From Planctomycetota bacterium (GTDB lineage: Bacteria; Planctomycetota; PLA2; JAEUHO01), in contig JADZCA010000046.1 of NCBI GenBank assembly GCA_020851795.1, forward strand, positions 62,001-126,000: a stretch of DNA of 64,000 nt, read 5' to 3'. Position numbers and translations under genes: made by a program. This document shows, one piece after another, positions 43,401 to 52,729 of this stretch (position 1 is the stretch's first letter; the number at the start of each line of letters is the position of its first letter). A model generated the notes under the pieces. That model was not told the DNA's origin, did not search any database, and saw only the letters and a list, made by a program, of their open reading frames with translations.

Positions 43401-44771
43401 TCACCCGCCGCGCGTCGCGTCGAACGCCCGCAGCGCGGCCGCGGAGACCTCGCGCCAGGGCACGCCCGCGCGCTCGGCGGCGAGGCGGCACTCCTCGTAC
43501 TCGGGCGTCGCCTCGTCGCCCGACGGGGTCGTGCGCACCTTGAGGTGCACGGGCCCGTAGGGCGTCTTCACCGCGACGGTGCGCCGCGCCAGCACGGTGC
43601 GCGCGACGGCGCGCCGCCGCACGCCGAGCGTCGGCGTCTCGCGGAACAGCAGCGCCTCGAAGTCGGCGGCGCGCGCGGGCTCGCAGAGCACCGACAGCAC
43701 GACGCCGGGGCGGCTCTTCTTCATGGTCGCGGGCACCGCCCACGCGTCGAGCGCGCCCTCGGCCATCGCGCGCTCGATCGCGTGGCCCACCTGCTGGCCC
43801 GTGGCGTCGTCGAGGTTGGTCTCGAGCAGCGTCGCGTCGGCCGGCGTGGCGTCGCCCCCGACCTCGCCGAGCACGAGGCGCACCACGTTGGGCAGCGCGC
43901 CGCCGGGATGGTCGCCCGCGCCGACGCCGGTCGCCCGCGGCACGAACCCCGCCGGCGGCAGGATCCCGCGCGAGAGCGCGCGGACGAGCGCGGCGCCGGT
44001 CGGCGTCACCTGCTCGAACGACTCGCCCGACGGGTAGGTCGGGTGCCCTTCCATCAGGTGCACCGTCGCGGGCGCGGGGAGCGCCATCGCGCCGTGCGCC
44101 ATGCGGGCGCGCCCCGACGACCACGGCAGCGCCGTCGTGCGCACCTCGAGCACGCCGAGCCGGCGCAGCCCGACGCAGGTGCCCACGATGTCCACGATCG
44201 CGTCGAGCGCGCCCACCTCGTGGAAGTGCACCTCCTCGGGCGCGATGCCGTGGACGCGGCCCTCGGCCTGCGCGAGCCACGTGAACGCGCGCACCGCGTC
44301 GGCCACGCCCTCGGCGGGCAGGCCGCGGGCCGCGCGCAGGATCGCGAGCACGTCCCGCAGCGTGCGGTGCTCGTGGCCGTGGGCGGGCCCCGGGCCGTGC
44401 ACCCACGGGTGCGGCGCCGCCGACGCCCCGGGCCCTGCGCCGGGCGCGGGGTCGTGCGGGTGCGCGTGGTCGTGCGCGTGCGGGTGCGCGTGCGCGTGCC
44501 CGTGCCCGCCGCCGTGCGCGGGGCCGTGGCCGTGGCCGAACGCCTCGGGGGCCGGCGTCGGCGCGCCGGGCAACAGCACGTCCACCTTCGTCGCGGCGAG
44601 CGCGCCCTTGGTGACCCGACGCGCGGCGAGGCGCACGCCGTCGAGCCCGAGCGCGGCGACGACGTCCTCGAGCGCGGACAGAGGCAGCCCGGCGTCGACG
44701 AGGGCACCGAGGCACATGTCGCCGGCGACGCCCGCGCTGACGTCGAGGAACGCGACCGACGTCGTCGGCAT
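43401..44771 (-). CDS. larC: LarC-type nickel-pincer cofactor nickel insertase
   Basis: 456 aa. DVSAGVAGDMCLGALVDAGL opens the protein as in LarC; HFHEVGALDAIVDIVG and LETNLDDATGQQVGHAIERA are family blocks. A His-rich stretch near residues 65-100 and 120-135 should bind metal. LarC inserts Ni into pyridinium-3,5-bisthiocarboxylic acid mononucleotide, the cofactor of lactate racemase and relatives. larA, larB and larE are not in the window. ATG overlaps the lipA stop (ATGA). Confidence 0.92.
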   Translation of the reverse strand: MPTTSVAFLDVSAGVAGDMCLGALVDAGLPLSALEDVVAALGLDGVRLAARRVTKGALAATKVDVLLPGAPTPAPEAFGHGHGPAHGGGHGHAHAHPHAHDHAHPHDPAPGAGPGASAAPHPWVHGPGPAHGHEHRTLRDVLAILRAARGLPAEGVADAVRAFTWLAQAEGRVHGIAPEEVHFHEVGALDAIVDIVGTCVGLRRLGVLEVRTTALPWSSGRARMAHGAMALPAPATVHLMEGHPTYPSGESFEQVTPTGAALVRALSRGILPPAGFVPRATGVGAGDHPGGALPNVVRLVLGEVGGDATPADATLLETNLDDATGQQVGHAIERAMAEGALDAWAVPATMKKSRPGVVLSVLCEPARAADFEALLFRETPTLGVRRRAVARTVLARRTVAVKTPYGPVHLKVRTTPSGDEATPEYEECRLAAERAGVPWREVSAAALRAFDATRGG

Positions 44772-45670
44772 CACGCGCCCGCGCCGGTGGCCGACCCGAT
44801 GGCGGCGTACACCTCGGCGGCGTTGTACGACGACCGGACGAAGGGCCCGCTCGCGACCGAGAGGAAGCCGAGCTCGCGGCCGAAGCGGCCCCACGCCTCG
44901 AACTCCTCGGGGGGCACGAAGCGCTCGACGGGGAGCTGCGCCTCGGTCGGGCGCAGGTACTGGCCGAGCGTGAGGATGTCCACGCGCGCCTCGCGCAGCG
45001 CGCGCAGCGTGCTCTTCAGGTCGTCGTCGGTCTCGCCCAGCCCGAGCATGAGGCCCGACTTCGTGAACACCGACGGCTGGCGCTCCTTGACGCGGGCGAG
45101 GAGCGCGAGGCTGCGCTCGAAGCGTGCGCCCGGCCGGACGCGGGCGTAGAGCGCGGGGACGGTCTCGGTGTTGTGGTTGAAGATGTGCGGGCGGGCGTCG
45201 GCGACCGCGTCGATGCACGCGGGCTCGCCGCGGAAGTCGGGCGTGAGCACCTCGATGGCGGCGGCGGGGAGCGCGCGCCGCAGCGCCTCGATCGTGGCGA
45301 CGAAGTGGCCCGCGCCCTGGTCGTCGAGGTCGTCGCGGTCCACGCTGGTGACGACGACGTGGCGGAGCCCCATGCGGCGGGCCGCCTCGGCGACCTTCTC
45401 GGGCTCGTCGGCGTCGGGCGGCAGCGGCTTGCCCTTCGGGACCGTGCAGAAGCGGCACGTGCGCGTGCACAGGTCGCCGAGGATCATGAAGGTCGCGGCC
45501 TTCTTCGACCAGCACTCGTTCTGGTTCGGGCAGCGGGCGCTCTGGCAGACGGTGTGCAGGTCGAGGTCGGCGACGAGCTCCTTGACCTCGCGCGTCGCGT
45601 CGCCGAGCGGGAGACGCTTCTTGAGCCACGGGGCGAGGCGTTCGCGGGGGGCCGACGGGTCCTTGAGCAC
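44771..45670 (-). CDS. lipA: Lipoyl synthase
   Basis: 299 aa radical SAM enzyme inserting sulfur into octanoyl-protein. Auxiliary cluster cysteines C42, C47 and C53 ([12 protein letters not shown]) and radical-SAM cluster C68, C72 and C75 (CTRTCRFC) are complete, and the C-terminal RSSYNA motif is present. GTG start. lipB is not adjacent. It is coupled with larC, joining two sulfur/metal-cofactor functions. Confidence 0.96.
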   Translation of the reverse strand: MLKDPSAPRERLAPWLKKRLPLGDATREVKELVADLDLHTVCQSARCPNQNECWSKKAATFMILGDLCTRTCRFCTVPKGKPLPPDADEPEKVAEAARRMGLRHVVVTSVDRDDLDDQGAGHFVATIEALRRALPAAAIEVLTPDFRGEPACIDAVADARPHIFNHNTETVPALYARVRPGARFERSLALLARVKERQPSVFTKSGLMLGLGETDDDLKSTLRALREARVDILTLGQYLRPTEAQLPVERFVPPEEFEAWGRFGRELGFLSVASGPFVRSSYNAAEVYAAIGSATGAGA

Positions 45671-45769
45671 GGGACGATCCTACCGACCGCACCGGGGCCG
45701 ACCTCCTCTCGCACGGCCGCCCCCGGGCGGAGCGACGACGTCGGCGCCGGCGCCGCCCGACCGAGCGGG

Positions 45770-46909
45770 CTACGCGAGCAGACGCCGGTAGAGCGCGGCG
45801 GTCCCCTCGACGAGGCGGCGGGCGCCGACGCGGGCCTCGAGGCCGTCGGAGGCGGCCGCGACGAGGCGCGCCGAGAGCGCGTGGTCGGCGACGACGCGCG
45901 CGAGGGCGAACGCGAGCGCGGACGGGTTGCCCGGCGGCACGAGGAGCCCCGTGCGGCCGTCCTCGACCACGTCCTCGACCCCGCCCACCGCGGTCGCCAC
46001 GACCGGCCGCCCGACGGCCATCGCCTCGAGCACCGAGAGCGGCGTGCCCTCGCTGCGCGAGGCGAGCACGACGGCGTCGCTCGCCGCGACCCAGGTGGCC
46101 GCGTCGCGCACCGCGCCGACCGCGACGACGCGGCCCGCCGCGCGCAGCGCGCGGGCGCGGCGCAGCGTCTCGCGCCGCAACGGCCCGTCGCCGGCGAGCA
46201 CGAGGCGGAACGCCCGCGGGTCGGCCGCCTGCGCCGCCGCCAGCAGCCCGAGCGGGTCCTTGGCGTGCACGAAGCGCCCCAGCCACAGCACCAGCGGCAC
46301 GCCGTCGGGAGCGAGCCGCGCGCGCAGCGCGGCCGCCGCGGCCGGGTCGCTCGCGCGCCGGAAGCCCTCGACGTCGAAGCCGGGCCCGAGCACGACCGCG
46401 CGGTCGGGGGGCACCACGTGGTGGCGCTCGACGAGGTCGCGCCGCTGCCGCTCGGAGAGGCAGACGACCGCCGTCGTCGTCCTCGACAGCGCCCGCTCGG
46501 CGAGGCGGGTCCCGCGCGCGAGCGCGCCGCCGAGGTCGAGGTGGTGGCCGTGCACCGTGTGCACGACGGCGCGCACCCCCACCGCGGCCGCCGCCGTGCG
46601 TCCGAGCGCCCCGGCCTTGCCGAGGTGCGTGTGGACGACGTCGGGCCGGAGCGCGTGCAGGCGCCGCCGCAGCCAGCGCCACGCCTGCGCGTCGCGCACC
46701 GGCGAGACGCCGCGCACGAGCCCGGGGACGCGCTCGACCTGCGCGCCCGCCGCGACGAGCTCGCCCGACGCGTCCTCCTCGCCCGGCGCGGGCTCGCCCA
46801 CGAGCACCGGCCCGCCGATCCCCTCCGCCGCGAGCCCCGGGACCAGCGCGAGGAGCTGGCGCAGCGGCCCGCCGCGGTTGAGGCGCGTGACGACGCGGAC
46901 GACGCGCAC
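45770..46909 (-). CDS. Glycosyltransferase family 4 protein
   Basis: 379 aa GT-B enzyme: N-lobe VTRLNRGGPLRQLLALVPGL (GG loop) and DVVHTHLGKAGALGRTAA; C-lobe LWLGRFVHAKDPLGLLAA and the E-x7-E motif SRSEGTPLSVLEAMAVGRPVV. Transfers a sugar from an NDP-sugar, probably in surface polysaccharide or glycolipid synthesis. Three bases after the threonine-aldolase stop. Confidence 0.9.
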   Translation of the reverse strand: MRVVRVVTRLNRGGPLRQLLALVPGLAAEGIGGPVLVGEPAPGEEDASGELVAAGAQVERVPGLVRGVSPVRDAQAWRWLRRRLHALRPDVVHTHLGKAGALGRTAAAAVGVRAVVHTVHGHHLDLGGALARGTRLAERALSRTTTAVVCLSERQRRDLVERHHVVPPDRAVVLGPGFDVEGFRRASDPAAAAALRARLAPDGVPLVLWLGRFVHAKDPLGLLAAAQAADPRAFRLVLAGDGPLRRETLRRARALRAAGRVVAVGAVRDAATWVAASDAVVLASRSEGTPLSVLEAMAVGRPVVATAVGGVEDVVEDGRTGLLVPPGNPSALAFALARVVADHALSARLVAAASDGLEARVGARRLVEGTAALYRRLLA

Positions 46910-46912
46910 GGC

Positions 46913-47959
46913 TCAGGCGCGCGCCGCGTCGGCGACGGCGTCGGGGAAGGCGGCGCTCGCGCGCGCGACGTCCTCGTCGTCCACGTCGAGGTGCGTGACG
47001 AAGCGGACGCGGTCGGCGCCCGCGGGCAGGGCGAGCACGCCGCGCGCCTTGAGCGCCGCGCTGACGCGCGCGGCGTCCACGCCCTCGACGCGCACGATCA
47101 CGATGTTGGTGTCGGGGTCGCCGGTGGGGAGCGACGCGCGGGGCACCGCGGCGACCGCGCGCGCGAGCCGTCGCGCGCGGGCGTGGTCGTCGGCGAGCCG
47201 GCCGCGCATCGTGCGCAGCGCGACGAGGCCCGCCGCCGCGAGCACGCCCACCTGGCGCATGCCGCCGCCGAGCAGCTTGCGCGCCTCCCGGGCCTGCGCG
47301 ACGAAGGCCGCGTCGCCGACGAGCATCGAGCCCACGGGCGCGCCGAGGCCCTTCGAGAGGCACACCATGAGGCTGTCCGCCACCGCGCCGTAGGCCGGGA
47401 GCGGCGTGCCCGAGGCGACCGCCGCGTTCCACAGGCGTGCGCCGTCGAGGTGCACGCGGGCCCCGCGCTCGCGCGCGACCGCGTGCAGGCGCGCGAGGTG
47501 CTCCACCGGCACGACCGCGCCGCCGTGGAAGTTGTGCGTGTTCTCGAGCAGCAGCAGCCCGCAGCGCGGACGGAAGCCCCCCGCGGGGCGCAGCGTCGCG
47601 CGGACGAGGTCGGGGTCGAGGCCGCCGCGCGCCGACGCCAGCGGCCGCACCTGGATCCCCGACAGCGCCGCGAGGCCCGCGAGCTCCCAGTCGAACATGT
47701 GCGCCGCGGCCTCGACGACGGCCTCCTCGCCGGGCCGCGCGTGCAGGCGCGCCGCGATCTGGTTGCCCATGCAGCCCGTGGGCACGAACAGCGACGCCTC
47801 GCGGTGGAACAGCCGCGCGGTCTCCTGCTCGAGCTCGGCGACGGTGGGGTCCTCGCCGAAGACGTCGTCGCCGACGGCGGCCTCCGCCATCGCGCGGCGC
47901 ATCGCCGCGGTGGGCTTCGTGACGGTGTCGCTGCGGAAGTCGGACGGGCCGCGGGTCAT
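46913..47959 (-). CDS. ltaE: Low-specificity L-threonine aldolase
   Basis: 348 aa PLP enzyme cleaving L-threonine/allo-threonine to glycine and acetaldehyde. FRSDTVTKPTAAMRRAMAEA and VGDDVFGEDPTVAELE at the start, HLDGARLWNAA, and PLP lysine in LMVCLSKGLGAPVGS. ATG at 47959. Ten bases separate it from the upstream secreted-protein gene, with the glycosyltransferase downstream: a three-gene run. Confidence 0.93.
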   Translation of the reverse strand: MTRGPSDFRSDTVTKPTAAMRRAMAEAAVGDDVFGEDPTVAELEQETARLFHREASLFVPTGCMGNQIAARLHARPGEEAVVEAAAHMFDWELAGLAALSGIQVRPLASARGGLDPDLVRATLRPAGGFRPRCGLLLLENTHNFHGGAVVPVEHLARLHAVARERGARVHLDGARLWNAAVASGTPLPAYGAVADSLMVCLSKGLGAPVGSMLVGDAAFVAQAREARKLLGGGMRQVGVLAAAGLVALRTMRGRLADDHARARRLARAVAAVPRASLPTGDPDTNIVIVRVEGVDAARVSAALKARGVLALPAGADRVRFVTHLDVDDEDVARASAAFPDAVADAARA

Positions 47960-47969
47960 GCGCCCCACC

Positions 47970-50135
47970 CTACTTGCGCGGGACCGCGACCTCCACCCCG
48001 CGGTCGTCGTCGGTGCCCGGCCGCCCGTCGGGACCCACCGACTCGAGCGTCCCCCCGACCGCCGAGAGGGCGCGGCGCCAGACGAGCGCCCGGCCCCAGC
48101 CGTCGCGCGGCGCCACCGCGAGCAGGCCCGCGGGCGCGACCAGCTCGTCGAGCCGGGCCGGGAGCGCGCCGTAGCGCGCGGCGAACTCGAGCAGCGCGGC
48201 CTCGACGCGCCGCAGGGCGAGCTCGGTGCGCTGCTCCTCGTCGGCCTCGGAGCCGGCGGCGTGGGGCGAGGGCGGCTCGACGTCGCCGACCGACGGGGGC
48301 GCCTCGAGGAGGTCGCCGGCGCGCCGCACGAGCACGACGAGCGCCGCGGTGAGCAGCGGGACCGACCCCGTGACCTCGAGCACGAGCTCGCGCGCGGGCG
48401 CGGCGCCCTCGAGCCGCAGCGTCGCCGTCGTCGGCCGCAGCGCCGCGGCGACGACCCGGGTCGGCGGCAACGCCGCCCAGTCCACCGGGACCGGGCCGAG
48501 GCGGTCGTCGCCGACCGTCTGCAGGACGGGGACGACGGTGTCGTAGGCCGAGGCGAGGACCCGGCCCGCGTCGAGCCACGCCCGCGCGCGCAGCGTCGTC
48601 GGCGTCGAGGCGAACGCGGCGGCGACCGCCGGCCGCAGCGACGCGGTCGGCGCGTCGCCGCGGCCGCGCTCGACGGCGTCGCGCAGCGTGGCGGCGTTGG
48701 CGGCCAACAGGAGGCGGTCGCCGTCGAGGAGCACGGTCGCCCCCGTGGGCGCGAACGACGAGCCGGGCGAGGGCCTGACGAGCCGCACGTCGAAGCCGTG
48801 CGCGTCGTGGACGCGCAGCGGCGTCGTGACGACCGCGACGGGCTCGTCGGGGCCGTTCTGCGCGACGGCCTCGGCGGCCGCGGTCGCGAGCAGCGCCTCG
48901 ACGCCCGACGCGGGGCGGGCCTCCACGACGAGCGCGACGTGCGGGAGCACGCCGCCCGCGTCGGAGAGCCCGGCGAACGCGCCGACGTCGGGGCCCAGCG
49001 CGCCGAGCACGGCCTCGAGCCGCACGCCGGTCCGGGCGCGGAACGCCTCGAGCGCGTCCACCAGCGCGTCGGCCGCGTCCTCGTCCGCGGCGGAGAGCGT
49101 GCGCCACAGCACCCCGAGCGCGGGCCCCGGCTGCACGCCCGCCTGCACGATCGCCACCGCGCCGGCGGGGGCGCGCGCGAGCAGCGGCGCGGCGGCGCCC
49201 GGCACGGTCGTGGCCTCGTCCACGATCGCCGCGGGGCTGCGCGGCGTCTCGTCGCAGGCGAGCGACAGCCGCTCGACGAACGCGCCGTCGGCGACGTCCA
49301 CCGTGAAGCCGACGGCGACCGTGCCGTCGAGCCCGAGCGCCTCGGCGACGCGACGGGCCGGGGCGTCGGGCGCGAGTCCCGGGGCCTCGACGCCGAACGC
49401 CTGGGGGTCCGCGAAGGCCCGCAGGAGCGGCGTCGGCGGTCCTCGCCGGAACGCCGCGGCCCACGCGGTCGTGTCGGAAAGGGCGCCCTCGGCGGGCGCG
49501 CCGCGGGCCGCGGCCACGCGCCGCAGCCACTCGTCGTCGTCGCTGACGAGCACCGCGGTCCCGAGCAGCAGCACGCCCAGCGCGCGCGGGCGGCCCGACA
49601 CCTCGACGACCCACGTGCCGTCGGACCCTTCGGTGACGTGCACGTCGGCGTCCGCGCGGGGCCAGCCCGCGCGCATCGATCGCAGGAAGTCCACGAAGCG
49701 CGAGAGGCGCGGGCCGAAGTCGAGCAGCGCGGCGACGCGCGGCGTCCCGTCCTCGGGGACGCGGAGCAGCGCGACCGCCGCGTCGCCGTCGAGGTCGGAG
49801 GCGCGCAGCACGGCGGCCGCGAGCTCGGGCGAGAGCGCCGGCTCGCCCCAGTACTCCCCGCGCGCGAGCGCCGCGCGGGCCCCGTCCACGAACGACGTGA
49901 CGAACGCGGCGGAGTCGGGGTCGGAGACGATCCGGCCCAAGGGCGTGGCGGCGAGGCGGTCGGGGAGCTGCGCGACGTCGTGGAGCGCGACGAACGCGAG
50001 CGTCGTCGGGGGGACGAGGGTCTCGAGGCGCAGCCGTTCGACGGGGGCGGCGCGCGCGGGCGCGAGCCCGAGGAACGCCCCGGCCAGCAGCGCCGCGAGG
50101 GCGGTGGCCGACGGGCGGGGCAGCGCGAGGCGCAC
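47970..50135 (-). CDS. Secreted protein with pseudopilin-like C-terminal tail
   Basis: 721 aa. Signal peptide (ALAALLAGAFLGLAPARAAP), then PPTTLAFVALHDVAQLPDRL, reminiscent of DUF3352-like proteins. The C-terminal ~90 residues (RRVEAALLEFAARYGALP, then GWGRALVW and ESVGPDGRPGTDDD) look like the calcium-binding tail of type II secretion major pseudopilins (GspG), without the N-terminal pilin helix. GTG start. Function unknown. Confidence 0.75.
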   Translation of the reverse strand: MRLALPRPSATALAALLAGAFLGLAPARAAPVERLRLETLVPPTTLAFVALHDVAQLPDRLAATPLGRIVSDPDSAAFVTSFVDGARAALARGEYWGEPALSPELAAAVLRASDLDGDAAVALLRVPEDGTPRVAALLDFGPRLSRFVDFLRSMRAGWPRADADVHVTEGSDGTWVVEVSGRPRALGVLLLGTAVLVSDDDEWLRRVAAARGAPAEGALSDTTAWAAAFRRGPPTPLLRAFADPQAFGVEAPGLAPDAPARRVAEALGLDGTVAVGFTVDVADGAFVERLSLACDETPRSPAAIVDEATTVPGAAAPLLARAPAGAVAIVQAGVQPGPALGVLWRTLSAADEDAADALVDALEAFRARTGVRLEAVLGALGPDVGAFAGLSDAGGVLPHVALVVEARPASGVEALLATAAAEAVAQNGPDEPVAVVTTPLRVHDAHGFDVRLVRPSPGSSFAPTGATVLLDGDRLLLAANAATLRDAVERGRGDAPTASLRPAVAAAFASTPTTLRARAWLDAGRVLASAYDTVVPVLQTVGDDRLGPVPVDWAALPPTRVVAAALRPTTATLRLEGAAPARELVLEVTGSVPLLTAALVVLVRRAGDLLEAPPSVGDVEPPSPHAAGSEADEEQRTELALRRVEAALLEFAARYGALPARLDELVAPAGLLAVAPRDGWGRALVWRRALSAVGGTLESVGPDGRPGTDDDRGVEVAVPRK

Positions 50136-50232
50136 GTCCCGAGTCTACGACCCGCGCGCCGCCTCCGAGGCCCACTTCGGGGCGACGGTCGTGGGCCTCG
50201 CCGCGGCCGACGACGGCGACGGGGTCGCGGTG

Positions 50233-51408
50233 CTACCGGGCGACGGCGGGCGCGAGGCAGGCGCGGATGCGGCGAAGGCCCTCGCGGAGGTTGTCGGGGC
50301 TGTTGGCGAACGAGAAGCGCAGGTAGCCCTCGCCGTGCGCGCCGAAGCACGTGCCGGAGAGGCACGCGACGCCCGCGTCGAAGAGCAGCTTGTTCGCGAG
50401 GTCGCCCGAGCGCAGGCCGGTGCCGGTCGTGTCGGGGAACACGTAGAACGCGCCGTCGGGCTTGATCGCGCGCACGCCGGGGATGGCGTTGAGGCCGTCC
50501 ACGATGAGGTCGCGGCGGCGGGCGAACTCGGCCACCATCGCGTCCACGGCGTCCTGCGGGCCGCGCAGCGCGGCGACGCCGGCCCGCTGGACGAAGTTGG
50601 CCGTGCACGAGTTGCTGTTGACCATCAGCTGCGAGAAGCGGGCGGCGCACTCCTTGGGCATGACGCCGTAGCCGAGGCGCCAGCCGGTCATCGCGTAGGT
50701 CTTGCTGAAGCCGTCGAGGATGACGGTGCGCTCGCGCATGCCGGGCTGCGCGGCGATGGAGGCGTGGCGGCCGCCGAAGAGGATGCGCGAGTAGATCTCG
50801 TCGGAGAGGACGACGAGGTCCTTGCGGCGCAGCACGATCTGGGCGATGCGCGGGAGGTCCTCGGGCGCGACGATCCCGCCGGTGGGGTTGCCGGGCGTGT
50901 TGAGGATGAGGACGCGCGTGCGGTCGGTGACGAGCCGCTCGAGGAGGTCCACGTCCACGCGGAAGCCGTTCTTGGCGGTGAGCGGCAGCGGGACGCGCTT
51001 CGCGCCGACGAAGTCGAGCATCGACTCGTAGATCGGGAAGCCGGGGTTGGGGTAGACGACCTCGTCCCCCGCCTCGACGAAGGCGAGGAACATGTAGAAC
51101 ATGATCGGCTTGGCGCCGGGCGTGACGACGACCTCGTCGGGGTGGACGGGCTGCCCCAGCCGTGCGGCGATGTGCTCGGCGACGGCCTCGCGGATCTCGG
51201 GGACGCCGGGCGCGGGGGTGTAGCCGGTGTGGCCGTCGCGGAGCGCCTTGGCGGCGGCCTCGACGATGTGGGGCGGCGTGGGGAAGTCGGGCTGGCCGAT
51301 CTCGAGGTGGACGATCGACTTGCCTTCGGCCTCGAGCTTCTTGGCCTTGGCGAGCACCTCGAACGCCGTCTCGGTGCCGAGCCTGCCCATGCGGTCCGCG
51401 TAGCGCAT
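50233..51408 (-). CDS. Aspartate-type aminotransferase
   Basis: 391 aa class I aminotransferase: IGQPDFPTPPHIVEAAAKAL, LNTPGNPTGGIVAPEDL, VLSDEIYSRILFGG and PLP lysine in DGFSKTYAMTGWRLGYG; C-terminal Arg in LRFSFANS. Close to the AspC/AspB group. ATG with GAGGA four bases upstream. It is downstream of the repeat array, on the same strand as tRNA-Ala. Confidence 0.92.
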   Translation of the reverse strand: MRYADRMGRLGTETAFEVLAKAKKLEAEGKSIVHLEIGQPDFPTPPHIVEAAAKALRDGHTGYTPAPGVPEIREAVAEHIAARLGQPVHPDEVVVTPGAKPIMFYMFLAFVEAGDEVVYPNPGFPIYESMLDFVGAKRVPLPLTAKNGFRVDVDLLERLVTDRTRVLILNTPGNPTGGIVAPEDLPRIAQIVLRRKDLVVLSDEIYSRILFGGRHASIAAQPGMRERTVILDGFSKTYAMTGWRLGYGVMPKECAARFSQLMVNSNSCTANFVQRAGVAALRGPQDAVDAMVAEFARRRDLIVDGLNAIPGVRAIKPDGAFYVFPDTTGTGLRSGDLANKLLFDAGVACLSGTCFGAHGEGYLRFSFANSPDNLREGLRRIRACLAPAVAR

Positions 51409-51550
51409 GCGATCCTCGCCGTCCCCGTCACCGGGGGTCTCGCATCGTACGGGCGTCGTGGAGGAGCGCGAAGCGCGGACCTCCCTGCGCACCGCCCGCG
51501 CCGTTCGGCGCGCCCTTCGGCTCGACCGGCCACCGGGTTCGGGGCCCTCG

Positions 51551-52110
51551 CGCTTCGATGGGCCGCCTGGTTCGGTGGGCCGTCGGGTTCGGTGGGCCAC
51601 CGGGTTCGGTGGGCCGCCGGGTTCGGTGGGCCACCTCGACTCGGAGCCGCCTCGGCGGGTGGGCCGCACGGGTCGGTCGCCGATCGCCCTCGGGTCTCCG
51701 CCCACTCCACCCGTCTCCGGCGCGGCCTGCGGAGGCGCCGTCGCACCGAGCCCGCGGGGTCCGCCGCAACGCTCCGTTCGGTGGGCCGCCGGGTTCGGTG
51801 GGCCGCCTCGACTCGGAGCCCCCTAGACCGGTGGGCCGCACGGGTCGGTCCCCGAGCGCCTTCGGGTCGCCGCCCGCTCCACCCGTCTCCGGCGCGCCCT
51901 GCGGACGCGCCGTCGTTCAGGGCCCGCTCGGTTCGATGGGCCGCCGGGTTCGGTGGGCCGCCTCGACTCGGAGCCCCCTAGACCGATGGGCCGCGCAGAT
52001 CGGTCGCCGAGCGCCCGCGGGTCGCCGCCCGCTCCACCCGTCTCCGGCGCGGCCTGCGGACGCGCCGTCGTACCGGTCCCGCGGGGTCCGCCCTTCGACA
52101 TGTGCCGGGG
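51551..52110. repeat. Nested tandem repeat array (17-bp and ~155-172-bp units)
   Basis: Five consecutive 17-bp units based on GGGTTCGGTGGGCCGCC (51551-51635; the first is degenerate) lead into three larger units beginning at about 51619, 51791 and 51946 (spacings 172 and 155). Each large unit holds one to two 17-mers, TCGACTCGGAGCC, GGGCCGC..GGTCGGTC, CGCTCCACCCGTCTCCGGCG and GCGGACGCGCCGTCG. It fills most of the 762-bp gap between the aminotransferase and tRNA-Ala. Open frames across it are repetitive and I do not call them genes. Confidence 0.85.
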
Positions 52111-52170
52111 GACGCCCCCGCGTCGATCATATCCTTCAGGCGTCCGCAGAACAGCCGCGCAACCAGTAGA

Positions 52171-52248
<78 letters not shown>

Positions 52249-52394
52249 ACGAGGTCAGCGAGCCGCAGAGGATGGGGCCGGGCGCCCCGGGCGTCAACTT
52301 CCCGCCCACTCGCGCGGCGGCCGCCCCCTCGCGGTATGCTCCCGCCCTTCGCGCCGCTCTTTGTTCCGACCGACGCCTGCGGGTCCATGCGCCT

Positions 52395-52620
52395 CGGCCT
52401 TCGGACGCCCCAACGGGGGGCGTCCCCGAGACGTGGAAGTGGGGTGCAAATCCCCCGCGGACCCGCCGCTGTGACCGGGGACGACCCTCGCACCGCGCCG
52501 ACCTCCCCCGAGGACGGCGCACGCCACTGCAGACCGCTCGCGCGGCCCGCGGGAAGGCGCGAGGGAAGGACGATCCGGGAGCCAGAAGACCGGCCCGCGG
52601 GCGCAACCTTCCGACGAACC
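52395..52620 (+). promoter_or_regulatory. Cobalamin (B12) riboswitch
   Basis: The 5' leader contains AAGTGGGGTGCAAATCCCCCGC, GCTGTGACCGGGGACG, GCCACTG, GGGAAGGCGCGAGG and the B12 box AGCCAGAAGACCGGCC at 52580-52595, in the canonical order of AdoCbl/cobalamin riboswitches. Just after it, CCGAC..CCCTC / GAGGG.TCGG (about 52606-52640) could be the expression-platform hairpin. Controls 52730-54331, normally switching it off when cobalamin is plentiful. Confidence 0.93.
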
Positions 52621-52729
52621 CTCCGGTGTTGAGGGTCGGAGACGGCGCCCACGGGTCCCCCGCAGGCGCTCCGTCCGACTCGGACTCGTCCTCGTCCGCG
52701 GCGCGGCGAGGGCCCGGAGGGAGGTGCCC

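Noticed and set aside
51428..52169. Repetitive frames in the 17-bp/155-bp array as a repeat protein
   Set aside because: Several frames on both strands are open because the unit lacks stops; unit spacing of 172 and 155 shifts frame, no start signal or signal peptide.
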